A program made the translations under genes and the position numbers. From NCBI RefSeq assembly GCF_007994075.1, contig NZ_VIWU01000001.1, positions 2,480,001 to 2,544,000 of the forward strand: DNA of 64,000 nucleotides. The letters run 5' to 3'. This document shows positions 8,288 through 16,405 of this stretch, in pieces. Origin of the DNA: Pseudonocardia hierapolitana (GTDB lineage: Bacteria > Actinomycetota > Actinomycetes > Mycobacteriales > Pseudonocardiaceae). Numbering within the stretch: the first letter of the stretch is position 1; every line of letters starts with the position of its first letter. Under the pieces are notes generated by a model. It made no database searches. It saw only the letters and a list, made by a program, of their open reading frames with translations, and was not told the origin of the DNA.

Positions 8288-8554
8288 ATGACGCTCTGGA
8301 TCCTCGGCGTTCTCGGAGCCTGGTGCGCGTTGGCCGTGCCGACGGCGCTCCTGGTCGGCGCCGTGGTCGAGCGCCGTGACGCTCACCGCGTGCCGGAAAC
8401 CGCCCACGCGCGTGCGGACAAGGTGATCGACCCGTCGCCCGCAACGGGAAGGCGCTCGCCCATCAGCGTGTGCAGCGCGGCGCGCCGGTCCTCGTCGAGC
8501 GTGGCGACGAACGCGGGTGCGGGGCCCTGCCCGCCGAGGAAGGGCGTCCAGTAG
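8288..8554 (+). CDS. Possible tiny membrane protein (doubtful)
   Basis: ATG 8288 opens an ORF whose first 30 residues form a convincing membrane helix (MTLWILGVLGAWCALAVPTA, then LLVGAVVERRD). After that it becomes Ser/Arg-rich and runs 172 bases antisense into the end of the methyltransferase at 8383-9174, which suggests a lost stop codon or a shadow. The short helical part may be real; the tail probably is not. Confidence 0.25.
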   Translation: MTLWILGVLGAWCALAVPTALLVGAVVERRDAHRVPETAHARADKVIDPSPATGRRSPISVCSAARRSSSSVATNAGAGPCPPRKGVQ

Positions 8555-9174
8555 TCGTCGAGGTCCCGGAACCGGGTGGGCACCTCGATCGGCTCGACCT
8601 CGACACCGGTGAGGCCTGCGCCGGTCCAGAGGGTGTGCAATGGCTCGGGCCGGCACAGCGGGAAGCGGCGCGCCTCGTCCAGCCGGGCCGCAGCGGGGTC
8701 GAGGGCGGTCGCGGCGTCCCAGAAGAGCCGGATCATCTGCATCCCGTCGGCGTAGTCCCACAGGTAGGCGCCCACCACACCGCCCGGCGCCACCACCCTC
8801 GCCAGCTCCTCGGCCGCGTCCTCCGGCTCGGGGACGAAGTTGAGCACCAGCCCGCTCACCGCGGCGTCGAACCGGGCCTCGGGGAACGGCAGTGCGCGGG
8901 CGTCGCCCACCGCGAACCGGGCCCGAGGGTCGTCGGTGTCCCGGCGCGCGTGGGCGAGGAAGCCCTCCGAGGAATCGACGCCGTGCACGGCGGCCGGATC
9001 GCCCTTGCGCAGGACCGCGGACGTCAGGGCTCCGGTGCCGCAGCCGACGTCCAGCCACCTCCGGCCGGCCGGCACGCCCAGGCGCCGCACGAACACATCG
9101 GCCACATCGCGGCTCCACCGGCCGACGTAGCGCTCGTACGCCTCGCCGACGTTCCAGACCTCGGATGCGCTCAT
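8383..9174 (-). CDS. Class I SAM-dependent methyltransferase
   Basis: A 263-residue methyltransferase of the Methyltransf_11/UbiE type. Motif I is WLDVGCGTGALTSAVL (about residue 40), followed by VHGVDSSEGFLAHAR, the acidic FAVGDARALPFPEARFDAAV, and a post-motif VVAPGGVVGAYLWDY. ATG 9174 matches the family start (MSASEVWNVGEAYERYVGRW); an ATG at 9207 is in frame. It is on the same strand as, and 170 bases downstream of, the polytopic membrane protein at 9345-10919. The substrate is unknown. Confidence 0.85.
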   Translation of the reverse strand: MSASEVWNVGEAYERYVGRWSRDVADVFVRRLGVPAGRRWLDVGCGTGALTSAVLRKGDPAAVHGVDSSEGFLAHARRDTDDPRARFAVGDARALPFPEARFDAAVSGLVLNFVPEPEDAAEELARVVAPGGVVGAYLWDYADGMQMIRLFWDAATALDPAAARLDEARRFPLCRPEPLHTLWTGAGLTGVEVEPIEVPTRFRDLDDYWTPFLGGQGPAPAFVATLDEDRRAALHTLMGERLPVAGDGSITLSARAWAVSGTR

Positions 9175-9344
9175 GGCTTGCCCAAGGTACGCGCGAAGCT
9201 CGGTCATCAGCTGAAAGTCGTCGCGCAGCAGCCGATCGCGCGCCACATCGGCACCGTGCGACCGAGCTCGGCGGACTTGATCAGCTGGGTCGCGGGCCCC
9301 TTCGCGCGTGCCGCCGGCGGCCGACGACATGGCAGCGGTGGCGT

Positions 9345-10919
9345 TCACGGGCTGCGCCGGAGGATCGTGTAGCCCTCGCCGTGCGCGATCGGCCGGTACG
9401 CCGGCGCGAGTTCCCGCTCGATGCCCGCCAGATCGGACGGGCACGCGATCGCCTCCACGTACGGGTGGTCGGCGGCCATGGGCAGCACCGCGCCTGGCAC
9501 CTCCGACAGCGTGGGGGCGAGGACGGTCATGCCACCCCCGGTGGGCCCGTCGGCACGGACGATGGAGGTCTCCTCGACGTTGACCCTTGCCTGCCCGGTC
9601 TCGATCGCGTGGTCGACGCCGAACCACTTGAGCACCGGCACCCCGACCGACAACCCGGGCGCGGCCTCGCAGCCGTAGCGGGAGGGGACCGTCAGGTACG
9701 CCAGCGGCGCACCGGCCGGGACGGCGGCATCGGTGGCCGCGTCCACCCGCGCGATCCGGTGGCCGACGTCGACGTACTCGGCGACGTGCAGGCCGAGGAC
9801 GGCCACCACCAGCAGCCCTGTCACCCCGGTCACGGCGGGACGGACGGCGCGGTAGGGCGGTGAAACCCGGTGAGGCAGGGCCGCGACGGCGAGCAGCAGC
9901 GCGGGCATCACGAACCGCTCGTCGGGCTTGATCAGGTCGTTGACCATGCTGACGGGCAGCACCAGCGCGATCCCGGCGAGCAGGCCGGCGAGCCAGAGCA
10001 CCGGCCTGTCCTCCACGGCGGCACGCAGCGCGGACCGGTCGAGCTGGAAACCCACGAGCGCCACGAACGCCACCGCGAGCAGCAGGTTGACCCAGAAGAT
10101 GGGGAACACCGGCGGGAACGGGTCGAGCCGCAGGAAGAACTGGAGCGTCTCGGTGAGGGAGATCGCTTTGTCGAACCAGGACGAGTAGAGGACGACGCCG
10201 GTCCCTCCCCGTTCGGCCAGCACGTACCACGCGGCCAGCACGACGCCTGGCAGGAGCGTGCCGAGCAGGAGCAGGGCCCGGCGGCCTCGGCCCGTCCGCG
10301 CCAGGACGAGTGCGTGGACGAGGAGGGCCAGCACACCGATCCCCCACGCCAGCAGGTGTGACAGGTAGAGCACGAGGCCGAGGACGCCCAGCAGCAGCAG
10401 GCTCCTGCGGTCCGGCCCGCTCGGATCGGCGACCGCCCGGTGCAGCACGGCGACGAGGACGAACACGAGGGCGAGCCCGACCAGGAAGCTGAGGTAGCCC
10501 TTGTAGAGGTAGAACCCCGGCGCCCAGAGGAAGCCGAGGTACTCGACCGCAGTGGGCCTGCCCTGGAGGGTGCGCACGAGATACCCGAAGGAGGCGGCGA
10601 AGCCGAGCACGGCGAGGACGAGGAAGAGCTGCCCGGCGGCCTCGATCGGCAGGAGCACGTTGAGCGCGCCGATCCCGACCGGGGCGGCGAGGTTGGGCAC
10701 CGGCACGGGATCGAGCGAGTACACGCGGGCGAAGCCCGCGGAGTCGCGGTCCGTCCCGAACAGCAGATCGGACACCACGTGACCTTGGAAGAGCCACTGG
10801 TAGTAGTCGTAGAACGGGAGGAAGTGCGAGCTGTAGAGCGTGCCCACCGTGGCCGCGGCCAGGACGAGCCAGATCACCGCCCCGTCGGAGCGGGTGGCGG
10901 AGCGGACCGACATCGGCAT
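9345..10919 (-). CDS. Polytopic membrane protein, glycosyltransferase-like architecture
   Basis: A 524-residue protein with about ten to eleven predicted membrane helices over the first 400 residues and a soluble C-terminal part of about 110 residues. The layout, with a loop FLPFYDYYQWLFQGH after the first helix and a C-terminal extracytoplasmic segment, resembles C-superfamily (GT-C/PMT-like) membrane glycosyltransferases and related uncharacterised proteins, but I see no decisive catalytic motif. Treat the enzyme idea as speculation. The start at 10919 is ATG, with an in-frame ATG (MSV) two codons later. Confidence 0.75.
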   Translation of the reverse strand: MPMSVRSATRSDGAVIWLVLAAATVGTLYSSHFLPFYDYYQWLFQGHVVSDLLFGTDRDSAGFARVYSLDPVPVPNLAAPVGIGALNVLLPIEAAGQLFLVLAVLGFAASFGYLVRTLQGRPTAVEYLGFLWAPGFYLYKGYLSFLVGLALVFVLVAVLHRAVADPSGPDRRSLLLLGVLGLVLYLSHLLAWGIGVLALLVHALVLARTGRGRRALLLLGTLLPGVVLAAWYVLAERGGTGVVLYSSWFDKAISLTETLQFFLRLDPFPPVFPIFWVNLLLAVAFVALVGFQLDRSALRAAVEDRPVLWLAGLLAGIALVLPVSMVNDLIKPDERFVMPALLLAVAALPHRVSPPYRAVRPAVTGVTGLLVVAVLGLHVAEYVDVGHRIARVDAATDAAVPAGAPLAYLTVPSRYGCEAAPGLSVGVPVLKWFGVDHAIETGQARVNVEETSIVRADGPTGGGMTVLAPTLSEVPGAVLPMAADHPYVEAIACPSDLAGIERELAPAYRPIAHGEGYTILRRSP

Positions 10920-10975
10920 CCCGGCATGGTCCGTCCGGGCCGCTGTGGATTCGCTGAACCCTCAGTCGAGCGCGG

Positions 10976-11743
10976 TCACAGCGACTTCAGCATCCCGCCG
11001 TCGATCACCAGCTCCGAACCGCTCATGTTCCGAACGCGGCCCGAGGCGAGGAAGACCACGAGGGCGGCGACCTCCTCGGGCTCGGTGAGCCGTGACGTGG
11101 ACAGGCCGAGCACGTCGGGAAGCTCGTCCTGGAAGGCGTCGGGGGTCGATCCGGCCCGTCGTGCCAGCATGTCGCCGGGCCCTCCTGGCCGGGTCCACAC
11201 GTCGGTCCGCACCGGGCCGGGCAGGACCGTGTTGACCCGCACGCCGCGACCGCCGAACTCCTCCGCCAGCGCCTTGCCCAGGTTCGCGAGCGCGGCCTTG
11301 GCCGCGGACTGGGCCACCAGGCGCGGCTGCGCCAGCCGCGAGTTCACCGAGCCGATGTTGACGACGGCGCCGCGACGTTCGATCAGGCTCGGCAGCGCCG
11401 AACGCGTGGCGCGAACGGCCGACATGAAGGTCGCGTCGAAGGTGTACCGCCACGCCGCGTCGTCGAGCTCGAGGAATCCGCCGGTCGGGAACGAGGCTCC
11501 CGCCACGTTGTTGACGAGCAGGTCGATGCCGCCGTGCTCGCCCTGCGCCCACCCGATCAGCCGCTCCGGACCACCGGCCGCGGCGAGATCGACCTGCAGC
11601 ACGTGAGGCGTCGCCCGGCGCAGGGCCTCTGTGGGGGTCCGCGCTCCCGCGATCACGGTGTACCCGTCGTCGGCCAACGCCCGCACGATCGCAAGCCCGA
11701 TGCCCCTGCCCGCGCCGGTGACGACTGCTGTGCGCTCCGCCAT
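10976..11743 (-). CDS. SDR-family oxidoreductase, catalytic Tyr missing
   Basis: Short-chain dehydrogenase/reductase of 255 residues with the nucleotide motif TGAGRGIGLAIV at residues 10-21, NNVAG, and a C-terminal SGSELVIDGGMLKSL. At the YxxxK position the sequence is QSAAK (in RLVAQSAAKAALANLG), so the usual catalytic Tyr is replaced by Gln. This suggests an altered activity or a binding role. It is divergent from the HxlR regulator at 11830, which probably controls it. Confidence 0.88.
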   Translation of the reverse strand: MAERTAVVTGAGRGIGLAIVRALADDGYTVIAGARTPTEALRRATPHVLQVDLAAAGGPERLIGWAQGEHGGIDLLVNNVAGASFPTGGFLELDDAAWRYTFDATFMSAVRATRSALPSLIERRGAVVNIGSVNSRLAQPRLVAQSAAKAALANLGKALAEEFGGRGVRVNTVLPGPVRTDVWTRPGGPGDMLARRAGSTPDAFQDELPDVLGLSTSRLTEPEEVAALVVFLASGRVRNMSGSELVIDGGMLKSL

Positions 11744-11785
11744 GTGAGTGCTCCCCCGTCGAGATCGTCCGATCTGAGCGAGACG

Positions 11786-11824
11786 GTAGTGACGAGGGTG
11801 GTTACCGATCGGATACTACGATCG
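11786..11824. promoter_or_regulatory. Candidate HxlR operator between divergent SDR and regulator
   Basis: Two symmetries overlap here: GTAGT (11786-11790) with ACTAC (11815-11819), and CGATCG (11806-11811) with CGATCG (11819-11824). They lie in the 86-base gap between the SDR start and the HxlR start. HxlR-family proteins bind short TACT/AGTA-type inverted repeats, so autoregulation plus control of the SDR is plausible. Confidence 0.4.
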
Positions 11825-11829
11825 ACGCC

Positions 11830-12225
11830 GTGCCCGAGCCGCTCACGTCGGACATGTTCGACCCGGTGTGCCCCTCCGATCTCACGCCGTTCCGTCTCGG
11901 CGACAAGTGGACGCCGTTGGTGCTGCGGTGCCTCGAAGGTGGCCCACGCCGGTTCTCGGAGCTCCGGCCGGCGCTGCCCGCCGCCAGCGCGAAGGCGGTC
12001 AGCAAGTCGCTCCGGCTGCTGGCGCGCGACGGCCTGGTGAGCCGGGCGGAACACCCTGGCCCGCCCCGGCGGGTGGAGTACGAGCTCACGCCGCTGGGAC
12101 GCAGCCTGATGGAACCCATCGCGGCCATCCGGGCCTGGACCGCCGAGCACTGGGACGAGCTGATCGACGCCCGCGAGGCCGGACAGGCGGGCCGGCGGGA
12201 TGCGAACCAGGTCGCCGGCGCCTAG
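11830..12225 (+). CDS. HxlR-family winged-helix regulator
   Basis: A 131-residue HxlR-type transcription factor: LGDKWTPLVLRCLEGGPRRF, SELRPALPAASAKAVSKSL (recognition helix region), then wing RVEYELTPLGRSLMEPI. Family members sense reactive electrophiles, aldehydes or oxidants, often through an N-terminal Cys; here PVCPSDL near residue 13 offers one. GTG 11830 is taken as the start. The stop codon TAG at 12223-12225 lies inside the CTAG that flanks the 161-bp foldback element, so the C-terminal end may have been set by that insertion. Confidence 0.88.
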   Translation: MPEPLTSDMFDPVCPSDLTPFRLGDKWTPLVLRCLEGGPRRFSELRPALPAASAKAVSKSLRLLARDGLVSRAEHPGPPRRVEYELTPLGRSLMEPIAAIRAWTAEHWDELIDAREAGQAGRRDANQVAGA

Positions 12226-12386
12226 GAGGGTCCTGAACAACTCCGGCCGTAGCGAGCGGCGTCCAGGTGGTGCCATCGCAAGGCGGACGATCGGGCCGAT
12301 ACTGCTGTTGTATCGGTGCGATCGTCCAACGCGGCGAGGGCGCCGCCTGGGCGACGCGCAGTAGGTCGGAGTTGTTCAGGGCGCTC
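12226..12386. mobile_element. 161-bp foldback MITE-like element with CTAG duplication
   Basis: The whole spacer between two convergent genes is one imperfect palindrome. CCTGAACAACTCCG near the left end is matched exactly by CGGAGTTGTTCAGG near the right end, and the centre has GGACGATCG/CGATCGTCC and CCGATAC/GTATCGG around a 7-base loop. It is flanked on both sides by CTAG (12222-12225 and 12387-12390), a 4-bp YTAR-type duplication as made by IS5-group transposases. No coding capacity. It may also act as a terminator. Confidence 0.65.
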
Positions 12387-13181
12387 CTAGCGCGCCCCCG
12401 CGAGGTGGCGTCGGAACCACGCGGTCAGGCCGGCGTCCACCTCGCGCGCCAGTGGTAGTTGCGGCGCGGGCTCGATGCCGGGCTCGTCGGCGAGCGGGTG
12501 CGCCAGCCCGGGGATCGACAGGAGTTCGGACCGGTCCCCCAACGCGTCGACGAGCTGCAACGCGTCGGCCCGCAGGCCCGGATGATCCAGCTCGCCGCTG
12601 ACGACCAGCAGCGGCGCGCGACCCGCGATGGCGTCAGCCTCGGCGACGAAGTCCAGGCTGTCGACGACCTCCTCGGACTCGGCGTCGTACGGGTAGTCGC
12701 CGAACAGGGCGATGACGGACCGCAGCCGGATGGCACCGTTGACGACCGCGCCCGCGAAGACCGGGACATCGGTGCCTACGAGGATCCGCAGCGCGACGGC
12801 CGCGCCCAGCGAGCCGCCGAGCACGCCGATCGGGCCGTCGTCGACCGGCAGCTGCGCACGGATCGACTCCAGCGCGGCCGGGAACTCCTCGACCGCCTGC
12901 CGGACGATCGGGTACAGCGCGGCCATCAGGGGATCCTTGCGGAGCAGCTCCAGGCCGGCGTCCATGCTGCCGCCGACCATGCGCGCCCCGCACATCGGCA
13001 TGCCGAGGTGCACCCGCCACGCGGGCACGTCGTTCATCGGCAACGCGGAAGCGAACGCGGCATCCGACCTGGGCGCGTCCAGCATGTGCCAGGTGACGAT
13101 CAGCGGCGCCGGGCCGCCGTCGGCCGGCGGCAGCGCGGTGAACGGCACGCCTGCGGCGGTGCCCGTGATCGGTGAGACCAT
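12387..13181 (-). CDS. Alpha/beta hydrolase (dienelactone-hydrolase-like)
   Basis: A 264-residue hydrolase with nucleophile elbow GVLGGSLGAAVALR (Ser about residue 120), an Asp in VVSGELDHPG, and the His in IPGLAHPLADEP. An oxyanion strand LIVTWHMLDAPRSDAAF follows the N-terminus. Substrate unknown. The start at 13181 is ATG. Its stop codon TAG is formed from the CTAG at 12387-12390 that borders the foldback element, mirror-image to the HxlR gene on the other side. Confidence 0.82.
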   Translation of the reverse strand: MVSPITGTAAGVPFTALPPADGGPAPLIVTWHMLDAPRSDAAFASALPMNDVPAWRVHLGMPMCGARMVGGSMDAGLELLRKDPLMAALYPIVRQAVEEFPAALESIRAQLPVDDGPIGVLGGSLGAAVALRILVGTDVPVFAGAVVNGAIRLRSVIALFGDYPYDAESEEVVDSLDFVAEADAIAGRAPLLVVSGELDHPGLRADALQLVDALGDRSELLSIPGLAHPLADEPGIEPAPQLPLAREVDAGLTAWFRRHLAGAR

Positions 13182-13271
13182 GCGGCGACGGTAGGTCCGC
13201 GGCGGCCCCGCGCGGAATCGGTTACGCCACCAGCGGAATCAGGCGGGCCCGGCCGAGCCGGTCGGGTCACG

Positions 13272-13289
13272 CCCGGTGGGATTCGAACC
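13272..13289. repeat. 18-bp tRNA T-arm fragment, possible distal att site
   Basis: The 18 bases CCCGGTGGGATTCGAACC are identical, in the same orientation, to 24569-24586 inside the tRNA gene. No complete tRNA can be folded here. A direct repeat of a tRNA 3' part about 11 kb from the tRNA is what an integrase att duplication leaves. Confidence 0.5.
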
Positions 13290-13318
13290 GACGGCACGAT
13301 TGCTCAGGAGGTGAACCC

Positions 13319-14254
13319 GTGGAGATCCGCACGAAGGAGACGCTCACCGCGGCCATCCGTGCGCACGGGCGGACCGCGCTGGTCGTCAACGTCCGGTCTC
13401 GCCGGGGGCGCAGGCACTTCTCGGAGGTCCGGGACCGGTTGCAGGCCGCCGGTCTGGACCTGATGGCCGTTTGGCCGGTCAGCGATCCCGCCCGCCTGCC
13501 GCACACCCTCGCCTCGGCGGCGAGCTGCGGCGCCGACCTGGTCGTGGTCGGTGGTGGGGACGGCACCCTGAGCGAAGCCAGCCATCAGCTCGCGCATCGC
13601 GACGTCTGCCTCGGCGTGCTGCCGTTGGGGACCACCAACAACTTCGCCCGCAGCCTCGGCCTGCCGCTGAACCTGTCCAAGGCGTTGCGGACCCTCACGG
13701 AGGGCAAGGTGGCCGATGTGGATCTCGGCCACGTTGCGGGTCGCCATTTCGCCAACCTGACGAGCCTCGGGCTGTCGGTCCTGGTCGCCGAGCACGTCCC
13801 GCACCGCCTCAAACGCATCCTCGGCCGGGCCGCCTACCCGCTGACCGCCCTGGCGCTGCTACCGCGCCACCAGCCGTTCTCGGCGCGGCTGACGGTGGAC
13901 GGCAAGCTGTACGAGCTGGCCACCCACCAGCTCAACATCGCCAACGGCAGCTTCCACGCCGGTCGTGCGATCGCCGCCGACGCCGGCGTCGACGACCGGC
14001 TGCTCGTCGTCTACCGGCTCGGCGACGCCAACCGGCTCCGCCTCACCGCCGCGACGGTGCGCCAGGCCGTCCTCGGGCCGTACCGTGCGCTCGCCCGTAC
14101 GCCGTTCCTGACCGCCGACAGGTTGTCGCTGGAAACCGACCCGCCGCTCGACCTGGACATCGACGGCGAGATCCGCGGGCGCACGCCCGTAGAGATCCAC
14201 CTGGAGGCGAACGCCCTGCGCGTCATGGTCAACCCCTCCTTCCGGGACATGTGA
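13319..14254 (+). CDS. Diacylglycerol/lipid kinase (DAGK_cat, YegS-like)
   Basis: A 311-residue lipid kinase of the DagK/YegS/BmrU family, which phosphorylates diacylglycerol or related lipids with ATP at the membrane. Seen: NVRSRRGRRHFSEV at the N-terminus, the ATP-binding VVVGGGDGTLSEASH, the family motif LPLGTTNNFARSLGLP, and a late DIDGEIRGRTPVEIHL. GTG 13319 is preceded by AGGAGG 8 bases upstream, which decides the start; upstream in-frame residues are read-through of a tRNA-like fragment. It converges on an AraC gene with a hairpin between. Confidence 0.9.
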   Translation: MEIRTKETLTAAIRAHGRTALVVNVRSRRGRRHFSEVRDRLQAAGLDLMAVWPVSDPARLPHTLASAASCGADLVVVGGGDGTLSEASHQLAHRDVCLGVLPLGTTNNFARSLGLPLNLSKALRTLTEGKVADVDLGHVAGRHFANLTSLGLSVLVAEHVPHRLKRILGRAAYPLTALALLPRHQPFSARLTVDGKLYELATHQLNIANGSFHAGRAIAADAGVDDRLLVVYRLGDANRLRLTAATVRQAVLGPYRALARTPFLTADRLSLETDPPLDLDIDGEIRGRTPVEIHLEANALRVMVNPSFRDM

Positions 14255-14255
14255 G

Positions 14256-14286
14256 GCTGCACCGGCCGCGGCGAAGGCGGTGCAGC
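14256..14286. terminator. Terminator hairpin
   Basis: GCTGCACCG (14256-14264) pairs with CGGTGCAGC (14278-14286), between the convergent lipid kinase and AraC genes. Confidence 0.65.
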
Positions 14287-14289
14287 GGC

Positions 14290-15285
14290 TCACAGGGACG
14301 TCCTGTGCTCCTGGGCGTCGGTCCGATACCGGCCCGGTGGGTGGCCGGTAGCGCGTTTGAAGGCTCGGGCGAAGGCGAACTCGGAGTCGTAGCCCACGTG
14401 GCGCGCGACCTCCCGCAGTGAGCCGCGGTGCTCGCGCAGCAGGCGGGCGGCGACCGACATCCGCCAGGCGGCGACGTAGGCCATGGGCGCCTGGCCGGTC
14501 AGGGTGCGGAAGCGCCGGGTGAACGTGGCGCGCGGGGTGCCGGCCGCGCGGGCGAGGAGGTCCACGCTCCAAGGGCGGGCCGGGTCGTCGTGGATCAGCG
14601 CGAGCGCGCTGCCCACCACCGGGTCGTACAGGGCCCGCACCCAGCCCTCGCTCGCGTGGTGCTGCTCGGCCAGCCAGGCGCGCAGTATGTAGACGAACAG
14701 CAGGTCCAGCAGGGACGCGGCCACCGCCGGTGCGCCGGGGTCGGCGCGCTGGACCTCGCAGGAGAGCAGTTCCACCGCGGCGGCCAGCCCTCGGTCCCGG
14801 GACTGCCCGGCGCCGATGTGCACCACCGGCGGCAGGACGGCGGTGAGCGGGTGCGGCGGGCCCGGGGCCAGCAGGAACGCGCCGATCAGCAGCCTCGTCA
14901 CCGGGCCGTCCCCCTCGATCACCAGCCTGTTCGGCATCCCTTCCTCGAGCGGACCTCCGATCAGCTCCGTCAGCGGCCGCGCCGCCCGCCCGGGTTGGTC
15001 GGCACAGATGTGGGCGACGCCGGACGGCAACAGGACCACGTCGCCCTGGACGAGCTGGACCGGCTCGAGGCCCTCCGGCACCAGCCAGCAGGCGCCGGAT
15101 GTGATGACGGCGACCCCCGCGACCGCGCCCTCCTCCAGCTCCATCCCCCAGGGCGCGTGGAGCCGGGCGAGGCAGTAGATGGCGCTGCCGCGCCGGATGG
15201 TGGCCACGACGTCGGCGACGATGTCGGCGACGGCGTCGCCCGAGCCGGACGGAACGGCCGGGACGTCGAGGTCTCGGACGGACAT
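14290..15285 (-). CDS. AraC-family regulator with cupin sensor
   Basis: A 331-residue AraC regulator. Residues 1-170 are a cupin-type sensor (MELEEGAVAGVAVITSG, GDVVLLPSGVAHICAD); residues about 220-320 hold the two helix-turn-helices (WSVDLLARAAGTPRATFTRR and LREVARHVGYDSEFAFARAF, ending KRATGHPPGRYR). Regulators of this shape often control neighbouring oxidoreductases in response to aldehydes or aromatic compounds. It is divergent from the tandem NmrA-like reductases beginning at 15434, its likely targets; the 148-base gap between them would hold the shared control region. Confidence 0.88.
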   Translation of the reverse strand: MSVRDLDVPAVPSGSGDAVADIVADVVATIRRGSAIYCLARLHAPWGMELEEGAVAGVAVITSGACWLVPEGLEPVQLVQGDVVLLPSGVAHICADQPGRAARPLTELIGGPLEEGMPNRLVIEGDGPVTRLLIGAFLLAPGPPHPLTAVLPPVVHIGAGQSRDRGLAAAVELLSCEVQRADPGAPAVAASLLDLLFVYILRAWLAEQHHASEGWVRALYDPVVGSALALIHDDPARPWSVDLLARAAGTPRATFTRRFRTLTGQAPMAYVAAWRMSVAARLLREHRGSLREVARHVGYDSEFAFARAFKRATGHPPGRYRTDAQEHRTSL

Positions 15286-15433
15286 GCCCCGACGCTAGCG
15301 CGTCGTCATGCTCCGACGACAAGCCGCGTGAGCCGATCGGACATGAATTCGCCCTGAACTGTCATGGCTAATCTCGGAGACGCCTTCGTACGGTCAGTTC
15401 GTCCAACAGACACCGGCGAACCGGAGGCTTCAG

Positions 15434-16333
15434 ATGGGCTTCACCGTTCTGGTGCTCGGCGCGACCGGGAAGACCGGCCGGCGCGTGATACCCCAGCTCG
15501 TGCAGCGCGGCGTCACCGTCCGCGCCGCCGGCCGCACTCCTGTCCCCGAGCGCGACGGCGTCGAGGCGGCGCGCTTCGACTGGCAGGACGAGGGCACCTA
15601 CCAGACAGCCCTGGACGGCGTGGACGCCGTCTACGTCGTCGGCGGGCACCTGTCCGACAGCGTCAGCAACCCGACCGCGCCCGCCGAGGCGTTCTTCGGC
15701 CGGATGGCCGACGCCGGGGTGCGCCGGGTCGTCCTGCTGTCGGCATCGGGGGTGGACGACGTCCCCGACCCCGAGAACATCCTGCGCCGCTTCGAGCTGT
15801 TCGTGGAGGGGTCCGGGATCCCGAGCACGATCTTGCGGCCGGGCGTGTTCATGCAGAACTTCTCGGAGAGCAACGCTCCTCCGTCGACGGCGCGCATCCG
15901 GGAGCGGAGCGAGATCGCGCTGCCGGGCGGCGATGTCCCGGTGAGCTACATCTCCACGGTCGACGTCGCGGCGGTGGCCGCCGCGGCCCTGACCGAGGAC
16001 GGTCACGAGGGCAAGGGGTACGCGCTCACCGGCCCTGAGGCACTCACGCTCCCCCAGGTCGCCGAGCTCATCTCCGCGGCCGTCGGGCGGACCGTCCGCC
16101 ATGTGGAAACCCGCCCGGAGGAGGGCATCCGCGACGTCCTGCTGGCCGATGGCGCCACGGTCGAGTACGCCGAGTACGTCGCCCGGCTCTACGTCATGAG
16201 CGTCCGGTCCGGCTACGGCACCGACGGCTCCGCGATGACGGGCCTGCCCGCCGAAGACTTCACCACGATCACCGGTCGGCCGATGACCACCTTCGCGGAG
16301 TTCACCAAGGGCGCCGCCGACGCGTGGCGGTGA
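15434..16333 (+). CDS. NmrA-like NAD(P)-binding reductase, copy 1
   Basis: An atypical short-chain reductase of the NmrA/QOR2-like group, 299 residues. The nucleotide motif is LVLGATGKTGRRV at residues 6-18; there is no YxxxK active site, as usual for the group. Later landmarks are ILRPGVFMQNFSE and GKGYALTGPEALTLPQVAE. Such proteins are NADPH-dependent quinone/aldehyde reductases or redox sensors. CGGAGG precedes ATG 15434. The next gene is a close paralogue, so this is a tandem duplication. Confidence 0.88.
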   Translation: MGFTVLVLGATGKTGRRVIPQLVQRGVTVRAAGRTPVPERDGVEAARFDWQDEGTYQTALDGVDAVYVVGGHLSDSVSNPTAPAEAFFGRMADAGVRRVVLLSASGVDDVPDPENILRRFELFVEGSGIPSTILRPGVFMQNFSESNAPPSTARIRERSEIALPGGDVPVSYISTVDVAAVAAAALTEDGHEGKGYALTGPEALTLPQVAELISAAVGRTVRHVETRPEEGIRDVLLADGATVEYAEYVARLYVMSVRSGYGTDGSAMTGLPAEDFTTITGRPMTTFAEFTKGAADAWR

Positions 16334-16405
16334 CCACACCGCGTCCAGCCGTGACCGGCATCGGCTCCTCGTCCTGAACCGGCCCTTCATCTCGGAGGCA
16401 ACGTC

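Noticed and set aside
13261..13330. A full tRNA gene around 13272-13289
   Set aside because: Only the T-arm matches; no anticodon or D stem can be folded, so it is listed as a repeat and possible att site.
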